Shown one piece after another: positions 56,050 through 64,000 of a stretch of DNA of 64,000 nt. The translations under genes and the position numbers were made by a program. Position 1 is the stretch's first letter; each line of letters starts with the position of its first letter. The stretch lies in the NCBI RefSeq assembly GCF_008629695.1, contig NZ_VWSH01000002.1:875497-939496 (forward strand). The letters run 5' to 3'. Below the pieces are notes generated by a model. That model worked only from the letters and a program-made list of their open reading frames with translations. It searched no databases and was not told the DNA's origin. This stretch comes from Taibaiella lutea. GTDB taxonomy: Bacteria; Bacteroidota; Bacteroidia; Chitinophagales; Chitinophagaceae.

Positions 56050-56533
56050 AAATCAATCCATTTATATTTTTTCCCAAAACATAAGAAGCGGCAAGACCTC
56101 CCGGTTGATGCAATGGCTTAAATATAAAAAGAACATCGGTGGCTTCCTGACACCTGATGTTGAGGGAATGCGTATGTTATTTGATATAAGTAAACAAAAA
56201 ATGCACCCCTTCCAGGTAGCGGAAACTTATGCCGGACCGGTGGTGAGCATCGGCAGGTTCCGGTTTGCCATCGCAACATTTAATATCGGGAAGGACATCA
56301 TTGCAAATGCGTTGCCGGATTTGGAATGGTTTATTATTGACGAAGCCGGTAAATTGGAAATAGAGCAAGGTGAAGGCTTTGAGCCGGAAGTGCTGAGAAT
56401 CATAAAATGTTTTCAGTCAGGAGCAATGAACGGCAATTTGCTATTAGTTGTGAGAGATACTTTGTTGGCAAAAGCAATTGAAAAATATGATTTGCAAGGA
56501 TGTGTGATTTTAAATAATGATTTACTCCTATGA
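56042..56533 (+). CDS. P-loop NTPase (THEP1-like)
   Basis: A 163-aa protein with a P-loop IRSGKTSR (about 14-21), a Walker B-like FIIDEAGKLE and the C-terminal strand of the THEP1 nucleotide-triphosphatase family. The start is at the ATG at 56042, inside the end of the membrane-protein gene. In this setting it may serve nucleotide or cofactor handling for the molybdoenzyme. Confidence 0.75.
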   Translation: MNKNQSIYIFSQNIRSGKTSRLMQWLKYKKNIGGFLTPDVEGMRMLFDISKQKMHPFQVAETYAGPVVSIGRFRFAIATFNIGKDIIANALPDLEWFIIDEAGKLEIEQGEGFEPEVLRIIKCFQSGAMNGNLLLVVRDTLLAKAIEKYDLQGCVILNNDLLL

Positions 56534-57117
56534 ACCAGACAGCAATGACGGGAATTGTGGTTTGCGGCGGAAAAAGTTCCCGCATGGGAACAGACAAAAG
56601 CATGCTCCGGTATTATGATGAACCGCAACGATATCACATAGCTAAATTGCTGCAACCCTTTTGTACAGATGTTTATATTTCGCTGAATAATAATCAGGAA
56701 GAGGTGCATGAATATAAGATTATAAGAGATAATGCTACGTTTGACAACCTTGGTCCCATGACGGGTTTACTGTCTGCATATGACGCCTTACCGGACAAAA
56801 ACTTCCTTTTTATTGGCTGCGATTATCCTTTGCTTACCGCCGAGGAGCTTTCTCTTTTTGTGCAATCCATCAACCAAACCACAAAAGCCAGCGCCTTTTT
56901 TAATAAAGCCGAAAATCTGTATGAACCTTTATTGGCCTATTATCCTTCCGGTTTCGGGCAGGAATTGAAAGATTATTTTTTGCAGGGAAATAACTCGCTG
57001 CAAAAACTATTGTTCCGGTCAGCTGCAGAAAGGTATATTCCGATGAATAAAGATGCATTCAGAAGTGTTGACAATCAGGTGGATTTTGAAGAAGTCATGG
57101 CAATTATCAGAAAATAA
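56530..57117 (+). CDS. mobA: Molybdenum cofactor guanylyltransferase
   Basis: A 195-aa protein with the nucleotidyltransferase signature GIVVCGGKSSRMGTDKSML, the DNLGPMTGLLSA segment and the GCDYPLLT metal-binding part. MobA attaches GMP to molybdopterin. Overlaps the NTPase gene by 4 nt (ATGA). Length is typical. Confidence 0.9.
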   Translation: MNQTAMTGIVVCGGKSSRMGTDKSMLRYYDEPQRYHIAKLLQPFCTDVYISLNNNQEEVHEYKIIRDNATFDNLGPMTGLLSAYDALPDKNFLFIGCDYPLLTAEELSLFVQSINQTTKASAFFNKAENLYEPLLAYYPSGFGQELKDYFLQGNNSLQKLLFRSAAERYIPMNKDAFRSVDNQVDFEEVMAIIRK

Positions 57118-57186
57118 TGCTGCTTTATTTATATAAGCCCTGAAACAGCTGGAAACGATTTAGCCATTGTTTGAATACCCGGACAC

Positions 57187-57470
57187 CATACGGAAAGTAT
57201 TAAGATGCATGCGGGAAGTTCTGATGTACATGCGGAAAGTTTTGTGGTGCATGCGTAAAGTTTTGAGGTGTGTGCGGAAAGTTCCGAAATGCATGCGGAA
57301 AGTTTTAAGATGCATGCGGAAAGTTCCGAAATGCATGCGGAAAGTTTTGAGGTACATGCGGAAAGTTTTAAGATGCATGCGGAAAGTTCTGAGGTGCATG
57401 CGGAAAGTTCTGAGGTGCATACGGAAAGTTTTGAGGTACATGCGGAAAGTTTTGAGGTACATGCGGAAAG
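57187..57470. repeat. Tandem repeat array B (21-bp units)
   Basis: Thirteen complete 21-bp units (consensus CATGCGGAAAGTTNTGAGGTG) and a degenerate fourteenth, all in phase from 57187. Since 21 is divisible by 3, both strands stay open in several frames, which explains long spurious frames here. There are no spacers as in CRISPR. Confidence 0.92.
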
Positions 57471-57576
57471 ATGTAAACAGTATTTGGAGCCTGAATTGAA
57501 CAGAAATTTTGCAGCAATTCTTCGTAAATCACTTAAAATTTAATGCTCTATTCCTGAACAATAACTAAATTTGAGG

Positions 57577-58407
57577 ATGGAAATAACGAAGGGCATCACC
57601 ACAACGGCAATCTTCAAAATACAGGACAAGCTTGTAACGCCAAAAGAAGATTTTTTGGCCGTAGAAGAACCTTTGGAAATACAACTCGTTTATAATGAAA
57701 ATGATACTATAATAAATAAGTCATTATCCATCACCATGCGCACGCCAGGTAATGATGATATATTAGGTATAGGGTTTTTATTTACCGAAGGTATTTTAAG
57801 AAATTACGATGCAATTGAAGAGGTTACGGTTGATACATTTCAAAACAATGTAAAAATCTGTTTTAAACCGAATCATAAACCGCTGCTCCCAAATTCGGAA
57901 CGCAATTTTTATATCACCTCCAGTTGCGGCGTTTGCGGGAAGTCCAGTATCGATGCCATCAGGACCGTTTCTATATTTGAAAAAACAACAGATAAAATAC
58001 GGATTCCTGTTGAATTGATATATGAATTGCCGGATTTGCTGCGGCAGCAACAGGAAATTTTTGAAAGCACCGGAGGCTTGCATGCTTCTGCTTTGTTTGA
58101 CCTGAATGGACATTTTATAATGCTTCAGGAAGATGTGGGAAGGCACAATGCTTTGGACAAACTGATTGGTAAGGCATTACAGCAATCGTTATTGCCATTG
58201 GACAAATATATACTTTTATTAAGCGGCCGCGCAAGCTTTGAATTAATACAAAAGGCGGTTATGGCAGGTATTAAATGTGTTGTTGCAGTAGGAGCGCCAT
58301 CAAGCCTGGCAGTAGAACTGGCAAAAGAAAACGATATTACATTAATAGGATTCTTAAGAGACAGGCGTTGTAATATTTATTCAGCCGCGGAAAGGATTAT
58401 GGTATGA
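57577..58407 (+). CDS. fdhD: Formate dehydrogenase accessory sulfurtransferase
   Basis: A 276-aa protein starting at the ATG at 57577. FdhD moves sulfur to the molybdenum cofactor of formate dehydrogenase. It has the active CxxC (SSCGVCGKSS, about 112-121), the LSGRASFELIQKA segment and VGAPSSLAVELA. It fits the FdhF-like gene nearby. Confidence 0.93.
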   Translation: MEITKGITTTAIFKIQDKLVTPKEDFLAVEEPLEIQLVYNENDTIINKSLSITMRTPGNDDILGIGFLFTEGILRNYDAIEEVTVDTFQNNVKICFKPNHKPLLPNSERNFYITSSCGVCGKSSIDAIRTVSIFEKTTDKIRIPVELIYELPDLLRQQQEIFESTGGLHASALFDLNGHFIMLQEDVGRHNALDKLIGKALQQSLLPLDKYILLLSGRASFELIQKAVMAGIKCVVAVGAPSSLAVELAKENDITLIGFLRDRRCNIYSAAERIMV

Positions 58408-58513
58408 TTCATTTCCGAGAGATGTGATATCTTTAGCCATGTGAATTTTAAAGAAGATAGTTATATGGGTATGGGACTAAAATTTAAAGTCTTGCAAGGA
58501 CGACATAAAATAG

Positions 58514-58536
58514 GATAGGGTGCAAACCCTATCTTA
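58514..58536 (+). terminator. Weak terminator
   Basis: An 8-bp stem (58514-58521 with 58526-58533) with a GCAA loop and a short T-run; probably closes fdhD. Confidence 0.5.
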
Positions 58537-58605
58537 TTAACGATTGAAAATCAATCAATTTTTCTTGTCCTAAATGCTATTTATCTCCTTAATGAAATTA
58601 TTAAA

Positions 58606-58974
58606 ATGAAAATAAGAATTAAAGGAAACTCCGTTCGTTTCAGGTTGGTCAAAAAAGATGTGGAAGCCATTACTGCAACAGGCTATTGTGAAGAAGCCAC
58701 GAATTTTGGAAGTACGGTTTTTAAATATGCTTTAAAGAAAAACGATGCATCTGATGAACTGAGCGCAACTTATACCGATAATACTATTACCGTTTATATT
58801 CCCGCCATTTTTCTGGAAGGATGGGCTACCAACGATGTTATAACCTTTAAGGGAAATATGCCTATTGGTAATGGCGAAATGCTGTTCATCCTGGTGGAAA
58901 AGGATTTTGTATGTCTGGACCATACCAATGAAGATCAAAGTGATAACTATGCAAACCCCAATAAAACCTGTTAG
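58606..58974 (+). CDS. Small conserved protein upstream of the molybdoenzyme
   Basis: A 122-aa protein, strand-rich (MKIRIKGNSVRFRLVKKDV, TITVYIPAIFLEGW) with an Asn-rich tail and a C-terminal Cys. Its stop is 2 bp before the FdhF-like ATG, implying coupled translation. It resembles a small family of unknown function (DUF7009-like, unverified) that sits next to such oxidoreductases. Confidence 0.75.
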   Translation: MKIRIKGNSVRFRLVKKDVEAITATGYCEEATNFGSTVFKYALKKNDASDELSATYTDNTITVYIPAIFLEGWATNDVITFKGNMPIGNGEMLFILVEKDFVCLDHTNEDQSDNYANPNKTC

Positions 58975-58976
58975 CA

Positions 58977-61295
58977 ATGGATGAGCGAAATGGTTATTCT
59001 CCCAATCCTGAAAACCCCGAAGACTTTACGGGATTGCGCCTGAGCAAAGTTAAAACCACAGCAGCCGGTGTTCCTGCGGTATTGTCAAGCTTTAAAATGA
59101 TAATAAAGGAAGCGGGTTTTTTCAGAGGTAATAAAGCTTTGCTGAACCTGAACCAGAAAGGCGGTTTCGATTGTCCGAGTTGTGCATGGCCTGATCCGGA
59201 TGATGAACGCTCCGGTATTGCTGAATACTGCGAAAACGGCGCCCGTGCTGTTGCCGACGAAGCAACGACAAAACGCCTGACCGCTGCTTTCTTTGCAGAG
59301 AACAGTGTTTTTGACCTGTCTTTATTATCCGATTATGAAATAGGGAAAAAGGGTAGGGTAGCGCAGCCTATGTATCTGCCTAAAGGCGCAACGCATTATC
59401 AACCTATAAGCTGGAAAGAATCATTTGAAAAAATTTCGGAACATCTCAACAGGCTTGATACACCTGACGAAGCCGTCTTTTATACATCGGGAAGAACAAG
59501 CAATGAAGCTGCTTTTCTATATCAGTTGTTTGTAAGGGAATACGGTACCAACAATCTGCCCGATTGCAGCAATATGTGCCATGAAAGCAGTGGCGTGGCT
59601 TTGGGCGAATCATTAGGCATAGGCAAAGGCTCTGTAAAACTCGAAGATTTCTATGAAGCGGAAGTTATCATGATTTTAGGACAGAATCCCGGAACCAATC
59701 ATCCGCGTATGCTTTCCGCATTGCAGAAAGCAAAACGCAATGGCGCTATCATCATATCCATCAATCCTTTACCCGAAACAGGTTTAATGGGATTCAACAA
59801 TCCGCAGCAACTGAAAGGCGTATTAGGTATAGATGCTGCGCTGACAGATATATTTCTTCAGGTAAAACTGAATGGAGATCTTGCTTTATTGCAGGCAATT
59901 GAATACCTGCTGCTGAAGGAAGAAATGAAGTATCCCAGAACGGTATTCGACAAAGACTTTATTGAAAAACACACCATAGACTACGATGCCTTCTCAAGGC
60001 ACATCATGCAGGTAGATATGGATGCATGTGTGGAGCAGAGCGGTATTTCGTTGCAGCAGATTAAAGAAACCGCAGACATCTTAAAAGACAGAGACAGGAT
60101 TATAGCCTGCTGGGCTATGGGCCTGACACAGCATAAAAACGCTGTTGATACCATTAAAGAAGTAGTAAACCTTTTATTGCTGAAAGGAAGCATCGGCAAA
60201 CCCGGATCAGGCACTTGTCCCGTAAGAGGGCATAGCAATGTACAGGGCGACCGGACAATGGGCATTTATGAAAAACCATCCGCTAAATTCCTGAATGCTA
60301 TTGAAACACAATTTGGCTTTAAGCCACCGGAGAAACATGGTTATGATGTAGTAGAATCGATTGTAGCCATGCACGAAGGTAAAGGCAAAGTATTTATTGC
60401 AATGGGCGGTAATTTTCTTTCGGCTACCCCCGATACGAATTATACCGCGCAAGCTTTGAGAAAATGTAATCTTACGGTACAGATTTCTACCAAGCTGAAC
60501 AGAAGCCATTTGATACACGGCGAAGAAGCATTGATACTGCCTTGTCTTGGTCGGAGCGATAAGGATATGATTAACGGCATCAACCAATATGTTACCTGCG
60601 AAAATTCGATGGGCGTAGTTCAAAGCTCAAAAGGCGTATTAAAACCCGTGTCCAACAAATTGCTGAGCGAGCCTGTCATTGTCAGCCGTATGGCAAGGGC
60701 GGTATTGGGCAACAAAAGCAAGATCAATTGGGAAGCTTATGCGCAGCATTATGACACTATCAGGAATGATATTGAAAAGACAATTCTCGGTTTCGAAAAT
60801 TACAATGAAAGAGCAAATCAACCGGGCGGTTTCTATTTGCCCAATTGCAACCGCGAAGGTTGGTTTGATACCCTATCGGGTAAAGCACACTTTAATATAG
60901 CAACCTTTGAAAAACCTGATCTGGCCGCTGATGAATTAATGATGATGACAATCCGCAGCCACGACCAGTTTAATACAACCATCTACGGATTGAACGATCG
61001 TTACAGAGGCATTTATAATGAGCGTAGGGTAATCTTCATGAATCAGAAAGACATGAACAACCGTGGCCTTAAATCAGGAGATGTGGTGGATATTTATAAT
61101 AATCATAACGGTGTTGAAAGAGTAGCCTCACATTTTATTATTGTGCCGTTCTCTATTCCGCAAGGTTGCGCCGCTACCTATTTTCCTGAAACAAATATTT
61201 TGGTACCCATCGACAGCGTTGCAGATAAAAGCAACACGCCAACTTCCAAAATGATTGTAATTAAGGTTAAAAACCACGTAAGCCTGCCCGCTTAA
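58977..61295 (+). CDS. FdhF/YdeP-type molybdopterin oxidoreductase
   Basis: A 772-aa molybdopterin-bis-GD enzyme, similar in layout to formate dehydrogenase. It has the N-terminal CPSC motif (FDCPSCAWPDP), the SNMCHESSG substrate loop, the NPGTNHPRMLSAL segment and a C-terminal domain with YNERRVIFMN. In the YdeP branch the classical Sec/Cys of FDH is not visible, so the substrate is uncertain. It follows mobA and fdhD, which fits. Confidence 0.9.
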   Translation: MDERNGYSPNPENPEDFTGLRLSKVKTTAAGVPAVLSSFKMIIKEAGFFRGNKALLNLNQKGGFDCPSCAWPDPDDERSGIAEYCENGARAVADEATTKRLTAAFFAENSVFDLSLLSDYEIGKKGRVAQPMYLPKGATHYQPISWKESFEKISEHLNRLDTPDEAVFYTSGRTSNEAAFLYQLFVREYGTNNLPDCSNMCHESSGVALGESLGIGKGSVKLEDFYEAEVIMILGQNPGTNHPRMLSALQKAKRNGAIIISINPLPETGLMGFNNPQQLKGVLGIDAALTDIFLQVKLNGDLALLQAIEYLLLKEEMKYPRTVFDKDFIEKHTIDYDAFSRHIMQVDMDACVEQSGISLQQIKETADILKDRDRIIACWAMGLTQHKNAVDTIKEVVNLLLLKGSIGKPGSGTCPVRGHSNVQGDRTMGIYEKPSAKFLNAIETQFGFKPPEKHGYDVVESIVAMHEGKGKVFIAMGGNFLSATPDTNYTAQALRKCNLTVQISTKLNRSHLIHGEEALILPCLGRSDKDMINGINQYVTCENSMGVVQSSKGVLKPVSNKLLSEPVIVSRMARAVLGNKSKINWEAYAQHYDTIRNDIEKTILGFENYNERANQPGGFYLPNCNREGWFDTLSGKAHFNIATFEKPDLAADELMMMTIRSHDQFNTTIYGLNDRYRGIYNERRVIFMNQKDMNNRGLKSGDVVDIYNNHNGVERVASHFIIVPFSIPQGCAATYFPETNILVPIDSVADKSNTPTSKMIVIKVKNHVSLPA

Positions 61296-61312
61296 TCTTC
61301 ATATAAAACCTT

Positions 61313-62413
61313 ATGAATCCCGGACCTGTTCCCCCATACCGTAAAATCATTCATATCGACATGGATGCATTTTACGCTTCTGTCGAGCAGCGCGATTTTC
61401 CGGAATACAGGAACAAACCTATAATAGTCGGCGGCTTACCCGACCGCAGAGGTGTTGTTGCAACAGCAAGTTACGAGGCGCGTAAATTTGGTGTCCGCTC
61501 GGCAATGTCCAGTGTTAAGGCACAGCAGCTTTGTCCCGAAGGTATTTTTGTCTTTCCCCGTTTTGATGCTTACAAACAAGTCTCGCAAAATATAAGGGCT
61601 ATTTTCCGGCGATATACCGATGTGATTGAACCGCTTTCTCTGGACGAAGCTTATCTGGATGTAACACAAGATAAATTGGGAATCGGGTCGGCTATAACTA
61701 TTGCAGAAGAAATAAGGCAGTCTATAAAAAGTGAATTACAGTTAACCGCATCGGCGGGTGTATCGGTCAATAAATTCATTGCAAAAATTGCTTCAGATAT
61801 GAATAAACCGGATGGACTTACCTTTATTGGTCCATCGCAGATATTGACATTTATGGAGCAATTACCGGTGGAAAAATTCTTCGGTGTAGGAAAAGTTACC
61901 GCTCAGAAGATGAAATCCATGCAATTATTTACCGGTGCTGATTTAAAACAATTGTCTGAAACGGAAATGATTCGCCATTTCGGTAAAACAGGTAAATTTT
62001 ATTATAATATGGTTCGAGGCATTGACGAAAGACCAGTGCAATCTCAACGAACTATAAAATCTATTGCAGCAGAAGATACATTCGAAAAAGACCTCGAGTT
62101 AGAAGAAGATATGATTTCAGAATTGGAGAAACTCGCTCAGAAAGTGACAAGCCGGTTAGAGAAACATGCTTTGAAAGCAAAAACGATTACACTGAAAGTT
62201 AAATTCAGCGATTTTAAGCAAATCACGAGAAATTTTACTTTCCCTCAACTTAAAAGCGATTACGAATCTCTTTTCCAGTCAACATGCTTTTTATTGTCAA
62301 AACTTGATTTTTCCGGAAAGAAAGTTAGGCTATTGGGTATATCAGTTTCCAATTTTGAAAATGAAACACCCAAAAACGATAAGGGAAATAATTTTCAGCT
62401 TTCTCTGTTTTAA
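61313..62413 (+). CDS. dinB: DNA polymerase IV
   Basis: A 366-aa Y-family translesion polymerase. It shows HIDMDAFYASVEQRD at the start (metal-binding Asp), SLDEAYLDV with the catalytic Asp-Glu, and the thumb motifs ASAGVSVNKFIAKIASD and FFGVGKVTAQKM. The tail NNFQLSLF contains a beta-clamp-binding QLSLF. Length is normal. Confidence 0.96.
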   Translation: MNPGPVPPYRKIIHIDMDAFYASVEQRDFPEYRNKPIIVGGLPDRRGVVATASYEARKFGVRSAMSSVKAQQLCPEGIFVFPRFDAYKQVSQNIRAIFRRYTDVIEPLSLDEAYLDVTQDKLGIGSAITIAEEIRQSIKSELQLTASAGVSVNKFIAKIASDMNKPDGLTFIGPSQILTFMEQLPVEKFFGVGKVTAQKMKSMQLFTGADLKQLSETEMIRHFGKTGKFYYNMVRGIDERPVQSQRTIKSIAAEDTFEKDLELEEDMISELEKLAQKVTSRLEKHALKAKTITLKVKFSDFKQITRNFTFPQLKSDYESLFQSTCFLLSKLDFSGKKVRLLGISVSNFENETPKNDKGNNFQLSLF

Positions 62414-62578
62414 ACTTCTTATAAATATTTCTTGATTTAATTTAATGTATGTACATTAAATATTCTTGTTGATTTTAAGCTGTTTATGTATAAAATACTT
62501 CTTTATCAATCTTAAATTGACATTTTGAGCTCTTATTTTAATAAAATAATCCAAAATTTTTTAAGAAATTATGAATTT

Positions 62579-62594
62579 TGGCACGGTTTTTGTA
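62579..62594 (+). promoter_or_regulatory. Sigma-54-type promoter in an empty intergenic region
   Basis: TGGCACG-N4-TTGTA, with GG and the second G at the exact 12-bp spacing of a -24/-12 promoter. It points rightward, towards the terminator at 62666, with no protein frame between. Confidence 0.75.
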
Positions 62595-62603
62595 CATATT
62601 ATC

Positions 62604-62696
62604 TTGGTTAAATGTTTTGCCAAAACTTTCCACGGCAAAACTTGGTTTATTGGTTTACAGGTTTCGCCCTCCCTCCCCGGGAGGGCCACCTTTTTT
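62604..62696 (+). ncRNA. Candidate sigma-54-driven small RNA
   Basis: From the predicted start (about 62604) to the terminator, about 93 nt. A hairpin of 8-bp arms at 62614-62621 and 62634-62641 (GTTTTGCC with GGCAAAAC) is followed by a single-stranded TTGG-rich stretch and a strong terminator. It carries no plausible protein. I predict a small regulatory RNA; no function known. Confidence 0.55.
62666..62696 (+). terminator. Strong terminator of the candidate small RNA
   Basis: A perfect 8-bp GC stem (62666-62673 with 62679-62686), 5-nt loop, then CACC and T6. Confidence 0.88.
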
Positions 62697-62708
62697 AATG
62701 AAATGTAA

Positions 62709-63524
62709 TCAGTATTTATCCTTTTTTGATGTTTTTATCCTGTTTATTTCGAAAGGTGCAATAATTGCAATTGAAAAATCCCCATTATCCTTTTTATTGA
62801 ATTGAATGGTTGCTCCGATAGTTTTCAGCCGGTTTACAATATTCTTCAGTCCGATAGAACCTTTTTTATAAATCTGTTCCTGGTACATTTCTTCCGTCAG
62901 CCCTTCTCCGTTATGTATCAGGCTGGTTATGAGATATTCCGGTTGAAGAAGCGTTTCTATTTTTATTACCGTTGCATTGGCGTGCCGGATAATGTTATTA
63001 GTCAGTTCCTGTGTAATTCGGTAAACGGAAAGCTCTGTATTTTCATGCAATCTGGGTAATACGCCGGATGTTGCATAAGTAACATGTATCTTGCCTGTAT
63101 TGGTTATCATTGTAGCAAAAGATTCCAATGATGACTGAAGTCCGAGTTGCTGAAGTAAGGCAGGTTGTAATTTGTGTGAGATATTCCTGATTTTTTGGAT
63201 GCTTTCGTCCAGTAATTCCTTGCTTGTGTTAAGAATGGAAATGTCTGCATCTTTTTTTCCTGCCGCATAAAGGTACAGACGTATGGAAGAGAGCGTCGCG
63301 CCGACGTCATCATGTAATTCCGATGCAATTCTGTTTCTTTCTTCTTCTTCTCCCTGTATGGAAGCCTGGATAAGTTCTAATTGTTTTTGATCATTAATCC
63401 TTTTCAGCTCCTGCTGATGATGAATAATTCTTTTTTGATATAGGATAACGAAAAAGATAATTGCGGAAGCAAGCATAAGCATCGCTATTGTCGCTATTAT
63501 AATTAAAATCGTTAGGTTTTTCAA
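62709..63524 (-). CDS. NarL-type sensor histidine kinase (orphan)
   Basis: A 271-aa protein with a TM helix (about 7-29), a coiled coil, a HisKA_3 domain with the acceptor His in RIASELHDDVGATLS, and an ATPase domain with an N box (QELTNNIIRHANAT). The G1 box is HNGEG, where the usual Asp is His, so ATP binding may be impaired. No response regulator is adjacent. The C-terminal G2 SIGLKNIVNRL is present. Confidence 0.85.
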   Translation of the reverse strand: MKNLTILIIIATIAMLMLASAIIFFVILYQKRIIHHQQELKRINDQKQLELIQASIQGEEEERNRIASELHDDVGATLSSIRLYLYAAGKKDADISILNTSKELLDESIQKIRNISHKLQPALLQQLGLQSSLESFATMITNTGKIHVTYATSGVLPRLHENTELSVYRITQELTNNIIRHANATVIKIETLLQPEYLITSLIHNGEGLTEEMYQEQIYKKGSIGLKNIVNRLKTIGATIQFNKKDNGDFSIAIIAPFEINRIKTSKKDKY

Positions 63525-63865
63525 ATCGGTTGTTTAATAGATTTCCAATAAAAATACAGGAATTCAGACATAAATATAGGATAAGCATTGCTGCTTTTCA
63601 GTTTGCTATAATAAATGGCTCTTACATTATTCATCTAAGCCGTTTAAAACAAAGGATTTAGATGAAATGCTTATTCTTTGATTTCCGTATTATTACTTTC
63701 AAAATCAGTATTTGTACGCTATTACTTATATAGTTATCTTAATATTATTACACTATTACCATCCTTTACAGATTGTTTTAAATAAATATCTGGTCTGAGA
63801 GTTGCTGTGACATTGCATTTCACTGTATTGTCGATGTTTATTGCTGCAAATAATAACAAAAAGAT
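63525..63865. other. AT-rich intergenic region
   Basis: No gene visible. It leads to the strong promoter at 63866 and probably holds the leftward promoter of the kinase. Confidence 0.5.
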
Positions 63866-63896
63866 TTTGCCGATTGAAAATGAGGTCCTACTTTTG
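63866..63896 (+). promoter_or_regulatory. Strong promoter, probably of an rRNA operon
   Basis: TTTG at 63866-63869, exactly 19 bp, then TACTTTTG at 63889-63896. It is followed by a short hairpin (CCGCTG ... CAGCGG) and a TTCTTAGAAAA sequence resembling the boxA region of rRNA leaders. The tRNA-Leu promoter has the same -7 box. An rRNA operon to the right of the window is inference. Confidence 0.5.
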
Positions 63897-64000
63897 CACC
63901 CCGCTGAGAGATAAAGGCAGCGGACAAAGTTCTTAGAAAAGGGTAGGAATTTCATCCTGAAAGCCGCGTCGCTGCTACTTTTTTAGTTTAAGGGTTCAGT

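Noticed and set aside
57160..57543. Long open frames on both strands over array B
   Set aside because: The 21-bp period keeps every frame open; the predicted proteins are pure 7-aa repeats without start signals.
62578..62805. Rightward 75-codon frame over the candidate small RNA
   Set aside because: It crosses the terminator and runs antisense into the kinase gene; its start lies within the promoter.
63734..63955. Leftward 73-codon frame at the right edge
   Set aside because: It overlaps the strong rightward promoter and leader and has no protein-like features.

Overview
The window looks like a chromosomal segment of a member of the Bacteroidota, most likely the Chitinophagaceae or a close relative. 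The evidence is type IX secretion (T9SS) C-terminal sorting domains, Bacteroidota-type promoters (TTTG or TTG, 19-20 bp, then TAnnTTTG), almost no Shine-Dalgarno sequences, a LytTR regulator, an OstA-like protein of Bacteroidota type and an AT-rich composition. The family name is inference; the phylum is well supported.

Layout. 1-4.8 kb: T9SS-type surface proteins and a LytTR regulator with a degenerate receiver. 5.7-14.4 kb: one giant gene for a cyclic beta-1,2-glucan synthase. 14.9-16.9 kb: beta-carbonic anhydrase, a RibD-like reductase and a DoxX-like membrane protein. 17.1-26.9 kb: the most interesting block, with a SEFIR-TM-WG-repeat protein, a four-gene operon of exported proteins (one DUF6175-like), a caspase-family protease, a small unknown protein, a membrane protein, a NarL-type histidine kinase and response regulator, and a last unknown protein. 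Five promoters here share a palindrome, TACCT-N8-AGGTA, placed exactly 26 bp before a TTTG -7 element. They form two divergent pairs plus one single promoter, so the block reads as one regulon, probably driven by its own two-component system.

27-36.5 kb is ordinary chromosome: an outer-membrane beta-barrel, tRNA-Arg, a Cys/Met-metabolism PLP enzyme, an OstA-like protein, UvrC, a secreted protein and an AlaDH/PNT-family dehydrogenase. A tRNA-Leu at 36.7 kb opens an accessory island reaching about 44.8 kb. It holds an HExxH protein, an inverted tRNA-Leu fragment, an unknown gene followed by a TIR protein with a putative zinc motif, an FtsK-like soluble motor, gene remnants, a DUF4062-HTH-HAD fusion and a gene with a sigma-54-type promoter. 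I see no integrase.

45-52.3 kb is a run of small regulator-plus-enzyme units (HxlR/SDR/NTF2, AraC/OsmC/membrane protein, WYL/VOC, AraC/epimerase). Then come a superfamily II helicase and a lipoprotein. 55-61.3 kb is a molybdoenzyme cluster (membrane protein, P-loop NTPase, MobA, FdhD, a small conserved protein, FdhF/YdeP oxidoreductase), followed by DNA polymerase IV. Between dinB and an orphan histidine kinase lies a sigma-54-type promoter followed about 90 nt later by an intrinsic terminator with no reading frame between: a candidate small RNA. The window ends in a strong stable-RNA-like promoter. Two tandem-repeat arrays with 21-22 bp units lie at 44.9-45.1 kb and 57.2-57.5 kb.
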